A stretch of 64,000 nucleotides of DNA, taken from assembly GCF_017654505.1 (NCBI RefSeq), contig NC_054541.1:48564986-48628985 (forward strand), in the 5' to 3' direction. Below the pieces are notes generated by a model, which did not search any database, had not been told where the DNA came from, and saw only the letters and a program-made list of their open reading frames with translations. Origin of the DNA: Polyodon spathula. Its lineage: Eukaryota; Chordata; Actinopteri; Acipenseriformes; Polyodontidae. The position numbers and the translations under genes are program-made. Of this stretch, positions 8,901 to 24,644 are shown piece after piece (position 1 is the first letter of the stretch; the number at the start of each line of letters is the position of its first letter).

Positions 8901-11528
8901 GTACTGTATGCTTATATAGGAGCTGCACTAAAACTGCAGTAATCCAGGATTATCCGAGATGAGTGTATGTTCCCAAAATACTTTTTTTTTATCCTGCTCT
9001 TGCCCTGGTTCGTTCAGTTTGAACAATCAGTGACCCAACTTATTACACAGTCAAAGTTCTGCAGTGGGTCATTTTGGAGTTATTTGAAGGATAAAAAAGG
9101 GTTACCATGGTATAATTGCACATTTTTCAGCCATGATTCTCCCCACTTAATCAACAATATCAGCAACATATCGTCTTTCACGATCTTGAGCCATCTTTTA
9201 GATCTTGATTCACAAAGCAAGTTTGAACACCATTCACTTCATAGGACAATGATCCTGCAATCAGCAACACTGTGGTGGAAAAGCTCTAACCTTTAACTCC
9301 TACTCCTCATCCATGCTATCTTCTGCATCCCAAGAAACCTCGCTGGGATCGTAGGTGTAGACAGGGACCAGCTGATGCTGTAGTTGATCTAACCTGTCAT
9401 AAACAAATACATCATAACTAGTATTGATAAAGAAGCATTGCTCCTCTACCTACCCTTTAGGAGTAGGGGAGTGCTGATAGTTGTACTCCTCTTTCAGAAG
9501 TATTTATGAGCAGGTATTCAATAAATCCATTCATTAATGTGTTGAGTTCAAGAAAGCCTGTCCTTCCCTCATCTTAACAGCTGGGTACGAATCAATTATG
9601 TGTGCCTCTGCTGTGAGGAACATTGACTTCCAATTGACTTTTTTCACTCATATTGTTTGATTAATTCTAGGGGGCTGTATTGCGAGCTGAATCACTGTTT
9701 TAGTTTTTTAAGTCAGGAGGAGAGTCTGATAAAGGTGCATTGCACATGAGTACACTGGATGAATCCTCCCTGGACAGCACTGGGACAGGACAATGGAAGT
9801 CTCCAATCATGTGGACCACTGCAACCTGACAGGCTGTGCAGCTCTCCTGGGAGCAACGGGGCCCTGTCCCCAAGCCATAAAATCAGAGCAAGAAAGGCAG
9901 ACAGAGTTCACATTCCTGGTTTTTGTACAATGTTCGCTGGAATTCTAGATTAACGTGCCACCCTGCGTGGAAAAGGTGACCCACCTCAATGTAGCTGACC
10001 TTTCACCCCCTCTGAATGTGCGGCTTGATCTTGGCCCACATCAAAGCAATCAAATCCTTTTCAATCCAACTGCCATTCATTTGTCATGTGGAATACGTTC
10101 AGATTTTTTTTTTTTCAACCCTGTCCTTAGTACAAGTGCACATCATTCTGCACGACTGCCCAAAACATCCCAGGGTGGAGCATGTATGGAGATTATAATG
10201 GGCCCCAGTTAAAGGTGGTCTTTCTATGCAGAGAAATATGAGAAATCTGGCTCCTTACCTCTCTGTCAAGAACACTTTTTAGCTAGTGTATTCTTCAGTT
10301 TACACTTTTTTTCAATCTTTTTTTGTAGAATTGCAACAAGGCGACCTGGCACTGGCACAGGATTCACATAAACAGAACCATTGTCTCAAGCTGAGCTATT
10401 TACAAACAATAAACCTGGAGCTTCAATTGTGTGAGCTTGAGATGGAAAGGAAAACGTGTAGTATTTTCGTTTTTTGGTGAATCGGTTTTGTTAATAACAG
10501 GATGCTTCACATCCTCTATGAAAAGACCTGGCTCTCCTGCTCCTTTGTGTAATGAACTCAACAGTGTGTGTCCAGATCCTTGATGAGATCCTTCCTGTAA
10601 GCCGCATCCATGCGGAAGGCAACTCTTTTGGGTTGCTGTAAGGGAAGAACCATAACAAGCCTCATTGAACGAGCCTAATTTTAAATGCAAAACTGTAAAA
10701 AACATGCCTCTATAATACCGTAGTAAAGATTCCAGGGGGAATTCCCAGAAGCACACACAACTTGAAAGCTACCTCCGGGCAGGCGTCTTGCAGAAATATG
10801 TGTCATGACAATCACTAGACATTTCGGAACAGAGAACAATCTGACTTCAGTGCAGTCTTCCTGAGCCTCCTAGTGGTCTATATATCAATGCCAGAATTCT
10901 CAAGGGGATGGGTGGAGGATGGGAAGGAACTGGGGGAAAAAATTAATGGGTAAAGGAAAAAAATATCTACAGTTAAAAATAAACAAAAAACAGTTTGGCA
11001 GGTTGTTTGACACTTTCTGTTGTGTAAGTAGCATGCACAAATATTCACCTTTGCGATTAGTAAACATTGAAGCTCAATCCCTGTTTTTTATCAGGAAATA
11101 AGAGATGCGCATATCCTTCTGGGCAGATATCCTGACTGGGTGTCAACTCCACGTATAGTCGTCTTTTTAGAAAAAAATTCAGATAGCACTTCTCCTTTAT
11201 AGTGTCTTTTTTTGGATAATGGCTGCTGGCTTGAAAGTGGATATTTTTAAGTCAACTGATATAGTTTACAATATGCAAACATTTCATGCTCATCTGTGTA
11301 TCTTTTCCTTTGCATCGTATGTGAAACTTAGCTCAATCGTTTTCTGCTTCACAGGGACAATGGTAAGGCGTGTGAATTCTAAACGCTTCTATCAATGTAA
11401 AATGTTGTAGGTTTTTTTTTATTATCCTGTCCCCCAGGCACCCTGGATTTCCCATCAGCCCCACAGAACTAATTAGATCCCTGTGAAGCATGTCAGTGCG
11501 GCATGTTTTTATAGCTCAGATGCTCTGT
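5914..11528. other. Intergenic DNA in duplication unit 1
   Basis: No gene is recognisable. Short open frames are unremarkable and are mirrored in unit 2 only because the DNA is duplicated. It holds the 79-bp tandem duplicate at 6798-6938. The parts at 7457-7859 and about 8480-9741 are the counterparts of two scrambled patches in unit 2; here they look like ordinary AT-rich fish DNA. Confidence 0.55.
6798..6938 (+). repeat. 79-bp tandem duplicate
   Basis: Two adjacent copies start TGTTGCATATTCTGGTTGG at 6798 and 6877, the second one slightly shorter. The same pair is in unit 2 at 27533-27673. Confidence 0.9.
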
Positions 11529-14222
11529 GGTTGTTTCTTCTTTCCTGATGTCTAGAAGCTGACGGGTGTAGCAAGATCCCAATCAGAGGTTGTTTCTTTC
11601 CTGATGTCTGGAAGCTGATGGTTGTGGAGAGAGATCCCAATCAGAGGTCGTTTCTTTCCTGATGTCTGGAAGCTGATGGTTGTGGAGAGAGATCCCAATC
11701 AGAGGTTGTTTCTTTCCTGATGTCTGGAAGCTGACGGGTGTGGAGAGAGATCCCAATCAGAGGTTGTTTCTTTCCTGATGTCTGGAAGCTGATGGTTGTG
11801 GAGAGAGATCCCAATCAGAGGTCGTTTCTTTCCTGATGTCTGGAAGCTGATGGTTGTGGAGAGAGATCCCAATCAGAGGTTGTTTCTTTCCTGATGTCTG
11901 GAAGCTGATGGGTGTGGAGAGAGATCCCAATCAGAGGTTGTTTCTTTCCTGATGTCTGGAAGCTGACGGTTGTGGAGAGAGATCCCAATCAGAGGTTGTT
12001 TCTTTCCTGATGTCTGGAAGCTGATGGTTGTGGAGAGAGATCCCAATCAGAGGTTGTTTCTTTCCTGATGTCTGGAAGCTGATGGTTGTGGAGAGAGATC
12101 CCAATCAGAGGTTGTTTCTTTCCTGATGTCTGGAAGCTGATGGGTGTGGAGAGAGATCCCAATCAGAGGTTGTTTCTTTCCTGATGTCTGGAAGCTGACG
12201 GTTGTGGAGAGAGATGCCAATCAGAGGTTGTTTCTTTCCTGATGTCTGGAAGCTGATGGGTGTGGAGAGAGATCCCAATCAGAGGTTGTTTCTTTCCTGA
12301 TGTCTGGAAGCATATGGGTGTGGAGAGAGATCCCAATAATCAGAGGTTGTTTCTTTCCTGATGTCTGGAAGCTGACGGTTGTGGAGAGAGATCCCAATCA
12401 GAGGTTGTTTCTTTCCTGATGTCTGGAAGCTGATGGTTGTGGAGAGAGATCCCAATCAGAGGTTGTTTCTTTCCTGATGTCTGGAAGCTGATGGGTGTGG
12501 AGAGAGATCCCAATCAGAGGTTGTTTCTTTCCTGATGTCTGGAAGCTGACGGTTGTGGAGAGAGATCCCAATCAGAGGTTGTTTCTTTCCTGATGTCTGG
12601 AAGCTGATGGTTGTGGAGAGAGATCCCAATCAGAGGTTGTTTCTTTCCTGATGTCTGGAAGCTGATGGGTGTGGAGAGAGATCCCAATCAGAGGTTGTTT
12701 CTTTCCTGATGTCTGGAAGCTGACGGTTGTGGAGAGAGATCCCAATCAGAGGTTGTTTCTTTCCTGATGTCTGGAAGCTGATGGTTGTGGAGAGAGATCC
12801 CAATCAGAGGTTGTTTCTTTCCTGATGTCTGGAAGCTGATGGTTGTGGAGAGAGATCCCAATCAGAGGTTGTTTCTTTCCTGATGTCTGGAAGCTGATGG
12901 TTGTGGAGAGAGATCCCAATCAGAGGTTGTTTCTTTCCTGATGTCTGGAAGCTGACGGTTGTGGAGAGAGATCCCAATCAGAGGTTGTTTCTTTCCTGAT
13001 GTCTGGAAGCTGACGGTTGTGGAGAGAGATCCCAATCAGAGGTTGTTTCTTTCCTGATGTCTGGAAGCATATGGGTGTGGAGAGAGATCCCAATAATCAG
13101 AGGTTGTTTCTTTCCTGATGTCTGGAAGCTGACGGTTGTGGAGAGAGATCCCAATCAGAGGTTGTTTCTTTCCTGATGTCTGGAAGCTGACGGTTGTGGA
13201 GAGAGATCCCAATCAGAGGTTGTTTCTTTCCTGATGTCTGGAAGCAGATGGGTGTGGAGAGAGATCCCAATAATCAGAGGTTGTTTCTTTCCTGATGTCT
13301 GGAAGCTGACGGTTGTGGAGAGAGATCCCAATCAGAGGTTGTTTCTTTCCTGATGTCTGGAAGCTGATGGTTGTGGAGAGAGATCCCAATCAGAGGTTGT
13401 TTCTTTCCTGATGTCTGGAAGCTGACGGTTGTGGAGAGAGATCCCAATCAGAGGTTGTTTCTTTCCTGATGTCTGGAAGCTGATGGTTGTGGAGAGAGAT
13501 CCCAATCAGAGGTTGTTTCTTTCCTGATGTCTGGAAGCTGATGGTTGTGGAGAGAGATCCCAATCAGAGGTTGTTTCTTTCCTGATGTCTGGAAGCTGAC
13601 GGTTGTGGAGAGAGATCCCAATCAGAGGTTGTTTCTTTCCTGATGTCTGGAAGCTGACGGTTGTGGAGAGAGATCCCAATCAGAGGTTGTTTCTTTCCTG
13701 ATGTCTGGAAGCTGATGGTTGTAGAGAGAGATCCCAATCAGAGGTTGTTTCTTTCCTGATGTCTGGAAGCTGACGGTTGTGGAGAGAGATCCCAATCAGA
13801 GGTTGTTTCTTTCCTGATGTCTGGAAGCTGACGGTTGTGGAGAGAGATCCCAATCAGAGGTTGTTTCTTTCCTGATGTCTGGAAGCTGATGGGTGTGGAG
13901 AGAGATCCCAATCAGAGGTTGTTTCTTTCCTGATGTCTGGAAGCTGATGGGTGTGGAGAGAGATCCCAATCAGAGGTTGTTTCTTTCCTGATGTCTGGAA
14001 GCTGACGGTTGTGGAGAGAGATCCCAATCAGAGGTTGTTTCTTTCCTGATGTCTGGAAGCTGACGGTTGTGGAGAGAGATCCCAATCAGAGGTTGTTTCT
14101 TTCCTGATGTCTGGAAGCTGATGGGTGTGGAGAGAGATCCCAATCGGAGGTTGTTTCTTTCCTGATGTCTTGGAAGCTGATGGATGTGGAGAGAGATCCC
14201 AATCAGAGGTTGTTTCTTTCCT
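11529..14222 (+). repeat. 58-bp minisatellite, about 46 units (unit 1 copy)
   Basis: Head-to-tail 58-bp units with core TTTCTTTCCTGATGTCTGGA, then AGCTGATGGTTGTGGAGAGA and GATCCCAATCAGAGG. Variants include TGATGG/TGACGG, GGTTG/GGGTG, GATCCC/GATGCC and a 3-bp insertion (AATAATCAG) in three units near 12333, 13093 and 13272. The first unit has GTAGCAAG in place of GTGGAGAGAG, and the last carries an extra T before GGAAGC. No RNA or protein function is apparent. Confidence 0.97.
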
Positions 14223-14587
14223 CCACGTGGCTGTTTGGATTGAGATGTTGGCTTGTCTGATACTAGTGAGGAAGTCCAGAAGTAGCTGGTACAGAATCTT
14301 CTCACAGACTTGCTTCTCACCAGCTGGCAAGAAGGGTTATAAGTTTATACCTTACATTTGTACCTGATTTTATAGTGCTTGTCTGCAAGCATTACCATAA
14401 GTGCATTGTGTGATTTTGTATCAGGCCTGTACTGGCGTAGGTGGTGACCCCACACCATACTGGCATATGGAGGGAACCTCTTTCTCAGTATGTACTATAA
14501 TGTTGTACATTACCATCACCTGACACCTTACTTGATACCCGTTTTTGCATTATTTCAACACAGGATTTTCAGATCTATAATGCTTAA
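14223..14587. other. Unique spacer between minisatellite and MITE
   Basis: No feature recognised. It ends in TTAA (14584-14587), the target-site type of piggyBac elements. Confidence 0.5.
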
Positions 14588-15165
14588 CCCTTTGCAGTCC
14601 TATGTCGGACCAGGTCCGACATTACAATTTTCCCATTCCAGTCCGATGTCGGACATCATCAAAAAGACGTAAAGCACAGGTCTCTAGTCGTTTGTCCTCT
14701 GGAAAAATAGAGAAAACCTTTCAATGGCTGAGTGAGACCGACAGGAGCTGAATTAAACTGAAAAAAAGGACGTAGCCCCATACACCACATAGATAACACA
14801 GACATAAACAAAGGAGATAGCTGCTTCTGCATCCAGTGCTCAAAGAATATCACAGATATTTGCAGAGCTTTTTGAGATGTTATAGCAATAAAATAATGAC
14901 TTGGATCGCATTATTGAGGAGTTTGGTGATAAAACGAGTGATCAGGAGAGGACTTATCAGTATGCACGTCTATAAAGAGGTATGTGAAAAATACAGCGAA
15001 CAAGGGGTGGGGCTTGGCTGGAGATGCAGAACTGAGTGTGCTTTTACGATTCAATGCCTTTTAAACCAGTTTTACTCTGAAAAAAAAATAAAAATAAACA
15101 GCGTGTGTGAAAATAAATTGGACCTGACACGCCTGACAAGCACTGAATAAATGGACCGTTAAGGG
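14588..15165. mobile_element. piggyBac-type MITE (unit 1 copy)
   Basis: The element starts CCCTTTGCAGTCC after TTAA and ends GGACCGTTAAGGG followed by TTAC. These are inverted ends of the CCCTTTG type with a TTAA-like target, as in piggyBac elements. A perfect subterminal palindrome lies at 14602-14622 (ten-base arms ATGTCGGACC / GGTCCGACAT around one A). No transposase frame is present, so it is non-autonomous. Confidence 0.75.
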
Positions 15166-16101
15166 TTACATAATCTTCTATTTTTTTTCAAGAATTAAAA
15201 TCAAGAATTTAGATTAACTCGAAACTTGCTTTTACACAATCGGACCTTACTGTAACAAAATCCAGATATTGAAATTTATGGCATCTGCCTGAATAATTAT
15301 TTGTGTCATTTTTTTTAACTATTAAAAAAGAGATAGATATATAGCTCATATACATAAAAACCACACACCAGGACGCTTGACAGGGGTGAAAGGCATTGTC
15401 TGACATGCTTTCTCCATCGCTTGCTGCTGTTGGTTCAATGATTCTCATAGTGCTTTCTGTGCCCTGGTGGGAAAACTCACTGGCCACCTCCAGCAGACAT
15501 TCCCCTTTACTGTCTGATCCTATGACAACACGCATTCCTTCATCGAACCCAAGAACGCTTTGCAGTATAAAAAGCAGCCTGTCCTTGTGTGTTATTTTAA
15601 AAAGGTAAATGCTTCCTCCTGCTCCAAGGACTGCCCTCACAGGCTCTGTGCAGCCCTGTCTAACTGTCTGGGGATACAGCAAGCCTGTTTCAAACTCTCA
15701 ACATCAGAGCTAAATCTCTAGCAGACATGTCCCTGCTCTTTTGGTAACCCTCCCAATCTTCCTGTCTAGCTGGGCCGTTGTAATTCATTTTGAACAGAGC
15801 ACAAGTCTGTTTGCAGTTACTCCTCTTCCTCCAGTTGTCATCCTGTTTGACTGTACTGCCCACTGTGGTGGCGATCCTCTCAGCCCCTCACATGGATCTT
15901 TCGGAAGTGGCCACAACAAAAGCCTCCTTCGTCCTTAAACTCCCAGGGCTGTGCTCTGTAAAGTGGCTTTATCAGCCATCTAACTTGTATACAGCAGCTG
16001 AGTCTGTGCCTATATTTGAGTGAAGCTTGTCTAGGTTAAAACAAAAAGCTTTGAATGAGATGATACAAGAGTTCTTTAAAACAGCCTTTAAGCCTGACAC
16101 G

Positions 16102-16196
<95 letters not shown>

Positions 16197-18910
16197 TTGA
16201 AATGAAATATAGCTTTCTGCATGTTCTGACTGTTGTGCTGGAAAATAACATTGTAGTGCCATAGAAACTAGTGAGGTTCCAGAAAAAAATCAGTAGAGTT
16301 TTCTTTTGTTCCTAAAAGAGTATGGATGCTTGACGTAAGACCAAACCATCTTGTTTTATCAAATGTATTACTGCTGTCATGAATCTTCATAACTTAGAGA
16401 TCAGACTGACTTGCTTTGTTTAGTTTCTCGAATTTAGATGGTAGTCAGTCCCTGTTTGGGGTACAGACTGTATGAAACACATAATTAGAGGTCAATACAC
16501 CACAGCGCCATTAAAAAAAACATACAAATTCTTACCTTTTCTTTCTCCTGAAATATATTGCCTGAAAAGTTAAATAAAAAAACATGAGAAAAACATAGAG
16601 CATGAATTATATTTAAAAAACTAATAAACAAGTTGTTTTTGGTGCTTTACCAGTAATCCTGTGATTCCCATGATTATAATCGCTGCCACGGGAATTAATA
16701 CATATTGTACAGTTGTTCCGTGGCTCCATGCTGGGATGAGAGGGCTTGTCTGATTGGACATGACAGACTCTAGTCGGATTTGCAGGTACGTCGCGACTGG
16801 GAAGGATTGCTGTAATCTCCCACAGCTGTAAACTGCAAACCAGCGAGCTTCTATGTTTGAACTGCAACCTTATAGATTTGTGCTGGCGTCAACAATAATA
16901 CAAATATTCTAATAAGAAACAAATGTGCGTTCATCTTTCTATGGAGGCTGCTACATGCTCCTTTGTGTCCCTAGTGAAGCTTTCAGGACAAGGTCCGTGC
17001 ATCTGCAATAAAACAGCGCTCAGTTAGGGTAAGGGTCTTAAACCAAGTATGTCAATAACATACCTCTCCAGCCCCCGCTGCAAATTCAAAATCAGAGCTG
17101 TCAGTATGAAGAAAAAACAGGTGATGATCATGACACACATCAACATCCTGTACAGAGTAACATATGCTATGAAGTGTCCTGAAAAGGATTCCCAAGATAA
17201 ATGTCAATGAATGGATGTCAATGCACTTTCATATGTCCCCAAAGTTGCTAAAGATATCAACCCCTCTCCGTGGAGCTCTGATATGACATCTCCTGGCTCA
17301 CAGTTCTTTACTTTAACCACATGGCCTACCCACCTTCCTTCACCTCCACCTAATCAATACTATATACACCAGCGTCACCTGCAGGACAGTTAAATCATAA
17401 CAGTTTGCAAAAAATTATGGACATCAACAGCAGCCCGATTCGAACGGTTCATTATTATAATTGCACGTAGTTCATATTTCTGCCTGCATGACAGCTACTA
17501 TACCTGCACGTGTCTACATTGGGAAACATATTCCAATAATGCTGTGTGCAGATGCACAATGAATGGCAAGTCCGAAAAAAACACTTGTACAGGACCTGCA
17601 CTTCAAAGAACTTCATTGCTTATTTGAAACAAATGTATCTACATTACAAAGCATGAAAGAATCCATGCTGAAGCGTTTCTACAATGTCACAGGTGACCAC
17701 CTACTTGGTAGGTTTACAATGAGGCTTTGCATCGAGCTGCAACATCTGGCAAGTGCTTGCAAATTCCAATATTGTTGTGCAAGTGAAAGCCATATCCTGC
17801 ATGAAATCTCTGTGGGGTTCAGAGCTGTCACAGCGCACTACATTTGTCTTGATCTGTTCTGCATTCAGTTCACACTAATGACATCCCAATCCAAGGGCTC
17901 CTAATTGAAGGTTAGCATTAATCAAACACAGATCCAATGCGAAACACATGCAGCTTATTAGAGCTGAGTAAAGTGCTGGTTGGTGGTGCAAAGTACGGCC
18001 TCAGAATACAGCAGCATTGTAGTTGTGGGTAAAGCCCCGGGTTTCAGCATATCTATCAAGCTCCTTGTCAGCCTCAGCACACAGCTCTGCAACACAACAC
18101 CATTCATCTGTATGTGGATTTCTTTTAGGAGTTTCTACTTGACATTTTACTATGACAAAAATACTGCTTTCCTTAACTTTTCCCTTTTTTTAACAATGTA
18201 CATAACGCTATGTCCAAGCATATAGCATCACCGAGAATTTTAGGACTGAGACATAATTTAAACCAAAAAAACAAAACAAAAACTATTTGAACATAATTGA
18301 GATATTTTATTTTTTTTCTTTTAATCAAAGAAACTACAAACCTAGATTGCAAAAGTCTACCGGAAGCCAGAATAACAATACACTATTTCATGTTAATTCT
18401 ATAGGGGGATGCAAAGCCTTTGGCCATAGCTGTCTATATTGTCTTAATTGCTAAGACTTTTGCAAACCAAGCTTTCCCACCCAGATTGACATCTTTTAAA
18501 CTGTGACAGGTGCTTCCAAAAGCTGACTGGAAGTGTTCTGTTCCACATTTCACTCACCCGTTCCACCTGTGTTCCGCATTGGTAAGCTCGGAGTGTGGAA
18601 AGGCGGAGTGTAAGATCTCATTTGAGCTATGGCAATCCCAGTCACACTTTCATCTGAACCCTTGCCTGAAACGAGGGGCATCCATGGTTTTTGTTTTTAC
18701 CCCAATTTGGAATGTCAAGTTATTTTTTTCCCCTCACTGCAGTAATTCCCCACACAGCTTCAGTGTGCGTCCTCCGATCCCACAACCAAGCTTCTTCTAC
18801 ATCCAGGAACTAAAAAGCGATGTCAGCGAGCTACCGGCCTCTGAAGGACAGAGGCCAGCCCTGCAGGTATCCGCCTGAGCTCACTAGGTGCCTGGCTGAA
18901 TAAACATCCT
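15166..18910. other. Intergenic DNA in duplication unit 1
   Basis: Contains a long AT microsatellite and no exon I can defend. The longest frame is a 157-codon frame on the minus strand (15209-15682) with fairly balanced amino-acid use but no domain I recognise. Confidence 0.5.
16103..16196. repeat. (AT)n microsatellite (unit 1 copy)
   Basis: About 90 bp of nearly pure AT dinucleotide. The corresponding tract in unit 2 differs in length and interruptions. Confidence 0.95.
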
Positions 18911-19536
18911 TACACTGTACACATTGTACCCTATAGACACGACACATTGTACTACCCTATAGACACGACACATTGTACCCTATAGACACGACACATTGTA
19001 CCCTATAGACATGACACATTGTACTACCCTATAGACACGACACATTGTACCCTATAGACATGACACATTGTACTACGCTATAGACACGACACATGTACTA
19101 CCCTATAGACATGACACATTGTACTACGCTATAGACACGACACACTGTACTACCCTATAGACATGACACATTGTACTACCCTATAGACACGACACATTGT
19201 ACTACCCTATAGACACGACACATTGTACTACCCTATAGACACGACACATTGTACTACCCTATAGACACAACACATTGTATTACCCTATAGACATAACACA
19301 TTGTACACCCTATAGACATGACACATTGTACCCTATAGACAAGACACATTGAACCATATAGACATGACACATTGTACCCTATAGACACGACACATTGTAC
19401 CCTATAGACATGGCACGTTGTACTACCCTATAGACACAACACATTGTATTACCCTATAGACATAACACATTGTACAGTATAGACATGACACATTGTACCC
19501 TATAGACACAACACATTGTACCCTAAAGACATGACA
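18911..19536 (+). repeat. 23/26-bp minisatellite (unit 1 copy)
   Basis: Tandem units reading ACCCTATAGACACGACACAT plus TGT, with or without an extra ACT, giving 23- and 26-bp periods. Substitutions such as ACACG/ACATG and CACATTG/CACACTG mark individual units. About 25 units. Confidence 0.95.
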
Positions 19537-22500
19537 GCTGCCTCTTCATTTCACATGCATATCTCTGACAATGGACACATTCCATTTAGAATAGGAAATA
19601 TTTAAAATGTTTAACATTTGAAAAAATGATTCAACTCCACATGACCATCCCTGTGCCTCATACACACTGGAAACAGGAAACAGATTTCCAGTAAGGTCAG
19701 TTTATTAAGGATCAGCATGCTTGGTTATCTTCTTCGGAAAAACAAAGAGAAAATACCAAGGTGTGCTGGCAGCAGCTCTGAAAGAGTATCACAGAAAGTG
19801 CAGCCCCACCATACCGAACACACACACATAATAGGAGTGATTAATATGTCCTGTGACTGGCAGCAGTGCAGAGGTGGGAGAGAGCTGCAGAGTTGAGTGG
19901 AGGAGCAGTGAAAGTGTGCAAGCTGGGGCGCAGGAGGCAGTGAGTCTTGTTCACAATATTTGCCCAGTGACAATTGCACAGCTGACTCATACTCAGACCC
20001 CAGCTCTCTGTTTGATCTCCAGAAGGTTTGCCTGTGACTAATGCTGCAGTCACCGGCTTGGAAGCCCATGGCTGTAATGCTTAACAGAGCACTGTCAAGT
20101 AACGTGCATGCCGTGGTGTTAACTCACATCCAGTTTGGTTAAGCAATGCACTGATTCATTTTGGTTTCAGTTTGTTTTCCCCTCCCCCTGCTTCCTTTCA
20201 GGAAGCCTAATAAATTCCCTCATTTTAATTAAGTACAGATTGCACACTAAGTGCATCTGCAGTTTATAAGTCTGTTTTCTGTTGTTTTTTATTTTTCAAC
20301 AATTACTTGTCAAACCATCTAGCAGACATGTCCAGTTATCGTTCATTCCTTTTTAAAGAACCACAAAATGAAAAAAAAAAAAAACACATTTTCTAGCCAA
20401 CCATCTCTACTTTTTGCCAGGACCCTAGCAGTTATTGTTTGTACAAGCCATATGCAACATACTTTTTTTTTTACAGTATACCTTAGTTGCAGAGTCTATA
20501 ACATTATATTACCGTGGCCTGTTATTATAATGAATACATGACTATAAATGTGAAAAACATATTTCATAACCCTTATGATAGTTTAGTGCAGAATACAATG
20601 GTAAAAGCATAGTTACATCACTGTAAAACACATACAAGAATAGTACAGGTGTGCATGGTAAAAAAACAAAAACTGATAACCATGGGAAAATATAATAAAT
20701 ATATTAACTGGTTGTTGATCGCCATGGCTTTTATTTTGTGGACCTCAATTAAATATTCAATAATTGATTAATCACCCTTGGAGAAGCATCTCACAGCAAG
20801 CCAGCCCTTGCATGTTTCTGGATTAAAGCTCTTTCTTTTGTATTGGCTTTGTGATAAGAAATGGCAGAATCTACTGAACAAAAAAAGTGAGTTACAATAA
20901 TAATAATAATAATAATAACAATAATAATGCACGGTTTAATTGAACATTGATGAATACCCCTGATCACTGGTTTATTTTCCAGTAATGTGGTAGGTATTTT
21001 CCTGTGCCTCCTTGGCTTGATTCAAATTGATTGTTTCATTTGCTGCAGCTCGGTCTTTGGCTGTGGCTGGCTTGGATTTCTTTCATTTAACAGGCTTGTC
21101 TTTAAAATTCTACAGTTCTAGATTGTACCAAGGGAGTATCGGGGTTCCTGGTCACTCAATACCCCTGAACAAGACGTTTCCACTATGGAAGGTATTTAAA
21201 GGTCAGCTCATCACCGTAGAGGAGCAACCATGAAACATTACATACTGTATTAAAATAAAACATGCAAAAGAAAAAAGAATACCCTTTATGAGTTTGAATG
21301 GAATTGTCACTGCCAGCCTTTAACTCCAGCCTGTAGTAAAACAGAGCCATCTCCTTTTCCTCTCTGATACAAAAAGAGGGGAGTCTTATCAATAAGTTAC
21401 CCTTTGGAAGACTGGCATTGCTGCAGAACTCATCCAAACTTTAATGGCATATTAAACAATGTATGAACATCTCAAAGCTGGTCCGTGTTTTGTGCTCAGT
21501 CAAAGACAGAGGAGTTCCCATCACTGTTTAAACCGGACTATAAGTGAATGTTATTTATTAGACTGTTTAAGCTTTCATGTTTCTGTAGATGTGCCATCGT
21601 TTGGCAGCCGTCACTCCCACAGCACTGAGCTCCTTGAGCAGCACAAGCCTCTCTTCAATGACTTGGAGCTTTGATCAAAGCAGCGCTAAGTGACAGCATG
21701 AAGGACATGCAGAAGACTGGATTGATTACAAAGTTGTTAACCATTACAAATGGAACCGTGTCCTGTCTCACTTTAATAGTAGAGATTAGAGAATGTCCGT
21801 TTTGATTGCAAAATTTTAGAGACCATGACCCTGCTTCTTCAGCTGGGCTTTTAACCCCCAAATTATTCATCCTAGGAAATGCATTAGCATTGGTCAACCA
21901 CTGCTTGTTAAAATGACAAAAATAAGACATCTAGGTTTGGAATGAGGGGAGCTCATAATGCAGCTATGTGTACTAGATAGCCTCCTAGTGGTTGGCGAGT
22001 TAATAAGAGACTTTTTTCTAGTACCGTATAATTGTTTTTCTCAATAGTTAAAACACAATTCCCAACACAGTTATTAAACAAAAAAAAAAAAAAAAAAAAA
22101 ACAACAACAAACTGTGATGCGTGAACAGATTCTCAACAATCTATGCAGTTCTCTGGTGTACCTGATGCACTTGGAGGTTAGACTTGATTCTGAGAGCTCT
22201 ACCGAGCCCAAATGGTGGCTTTAAAGAGCTGTATGACGTCATGTGATGGCTGACACAAAGAACAAGAACACATTACTGAAGACACGGCATGCCATCTTCG
22301 AGAAGCTTTTATTTTTGAGGGCAGCTCTGTTATGTTTATTAAGTGGAAAGGGTTAACACTGAGGGTTTTATTTATTTGCAATCTTTTAGAAGAATCTTTC
22401 AAATCTGCTGCCGGTCTCAGTGTGACACACTCCCCCTGAAAGTCTATGCTTATGCTGTTAAATGGAACTCATAGTATTTTCTAAGTACACAGAGGTCAGA

Positions 22501-22948
22501 GGGGGATTATAATGTTGTTTTTGTTTGAGAAATGAGTACTCTCTGTAAATTACTCATACACATTTTGGCTCCTCTGAGTGTTTACAGCATTTCTTTTTTT
22601 TTTTTTTTTTTTTTACTTCTGGTGTTTGAACAGCTGCTGGAATTTTTTTTTTCAAAGTTTGGTGCCTCTCTGTTTTTGTGAATGAATCGCAGGAATGAAT
22701 CCTGAATCACAAGATATTTAAAACAGTTCAAAACAGTTTTCTGCTCAGTTGACTGAGCTGTTAGGTACATTACTGAGACGACAATGTGTTGTTCTACTAC
22801 TAATAATAATAACAACAGTATTTCAAGGGATTATTTGGGTGTTAAATGTACACTTCGACTGTATATAATAAATAATAAGGGGTTGTCATTATTCAATAAG
22901 AAGCAAAGCTTGAGAAGGAATCCCATCTGTCTTGTCAGTTTTGGTGTA
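19537..22948. other. Intergenic DNA in duplication unit 1
   Basis: Contains a (TAA)n microsatellite at 20897-20929, poly-A/T runs near 22080 and 22592, and no gene I can identify. Confidence 0.5.
20897..20929. repeat. (TAA)n microsatellite (unit 1 copy)
   Basis: About eleven ATA/TAA triplets with one AAC interruption. The unit 2 version at 41879-41915 is slightly longer. Confidence 0.9.

Positions 22949-24644
<1,696 letters not shown>

Noticed and set aside
11529..14222. Regular repeat resembling a CRISPR array
   Set aside because: Units are contiguous and 58 bp long with no unique spacers, no cas genes are near, and the DNA is vertebrate.
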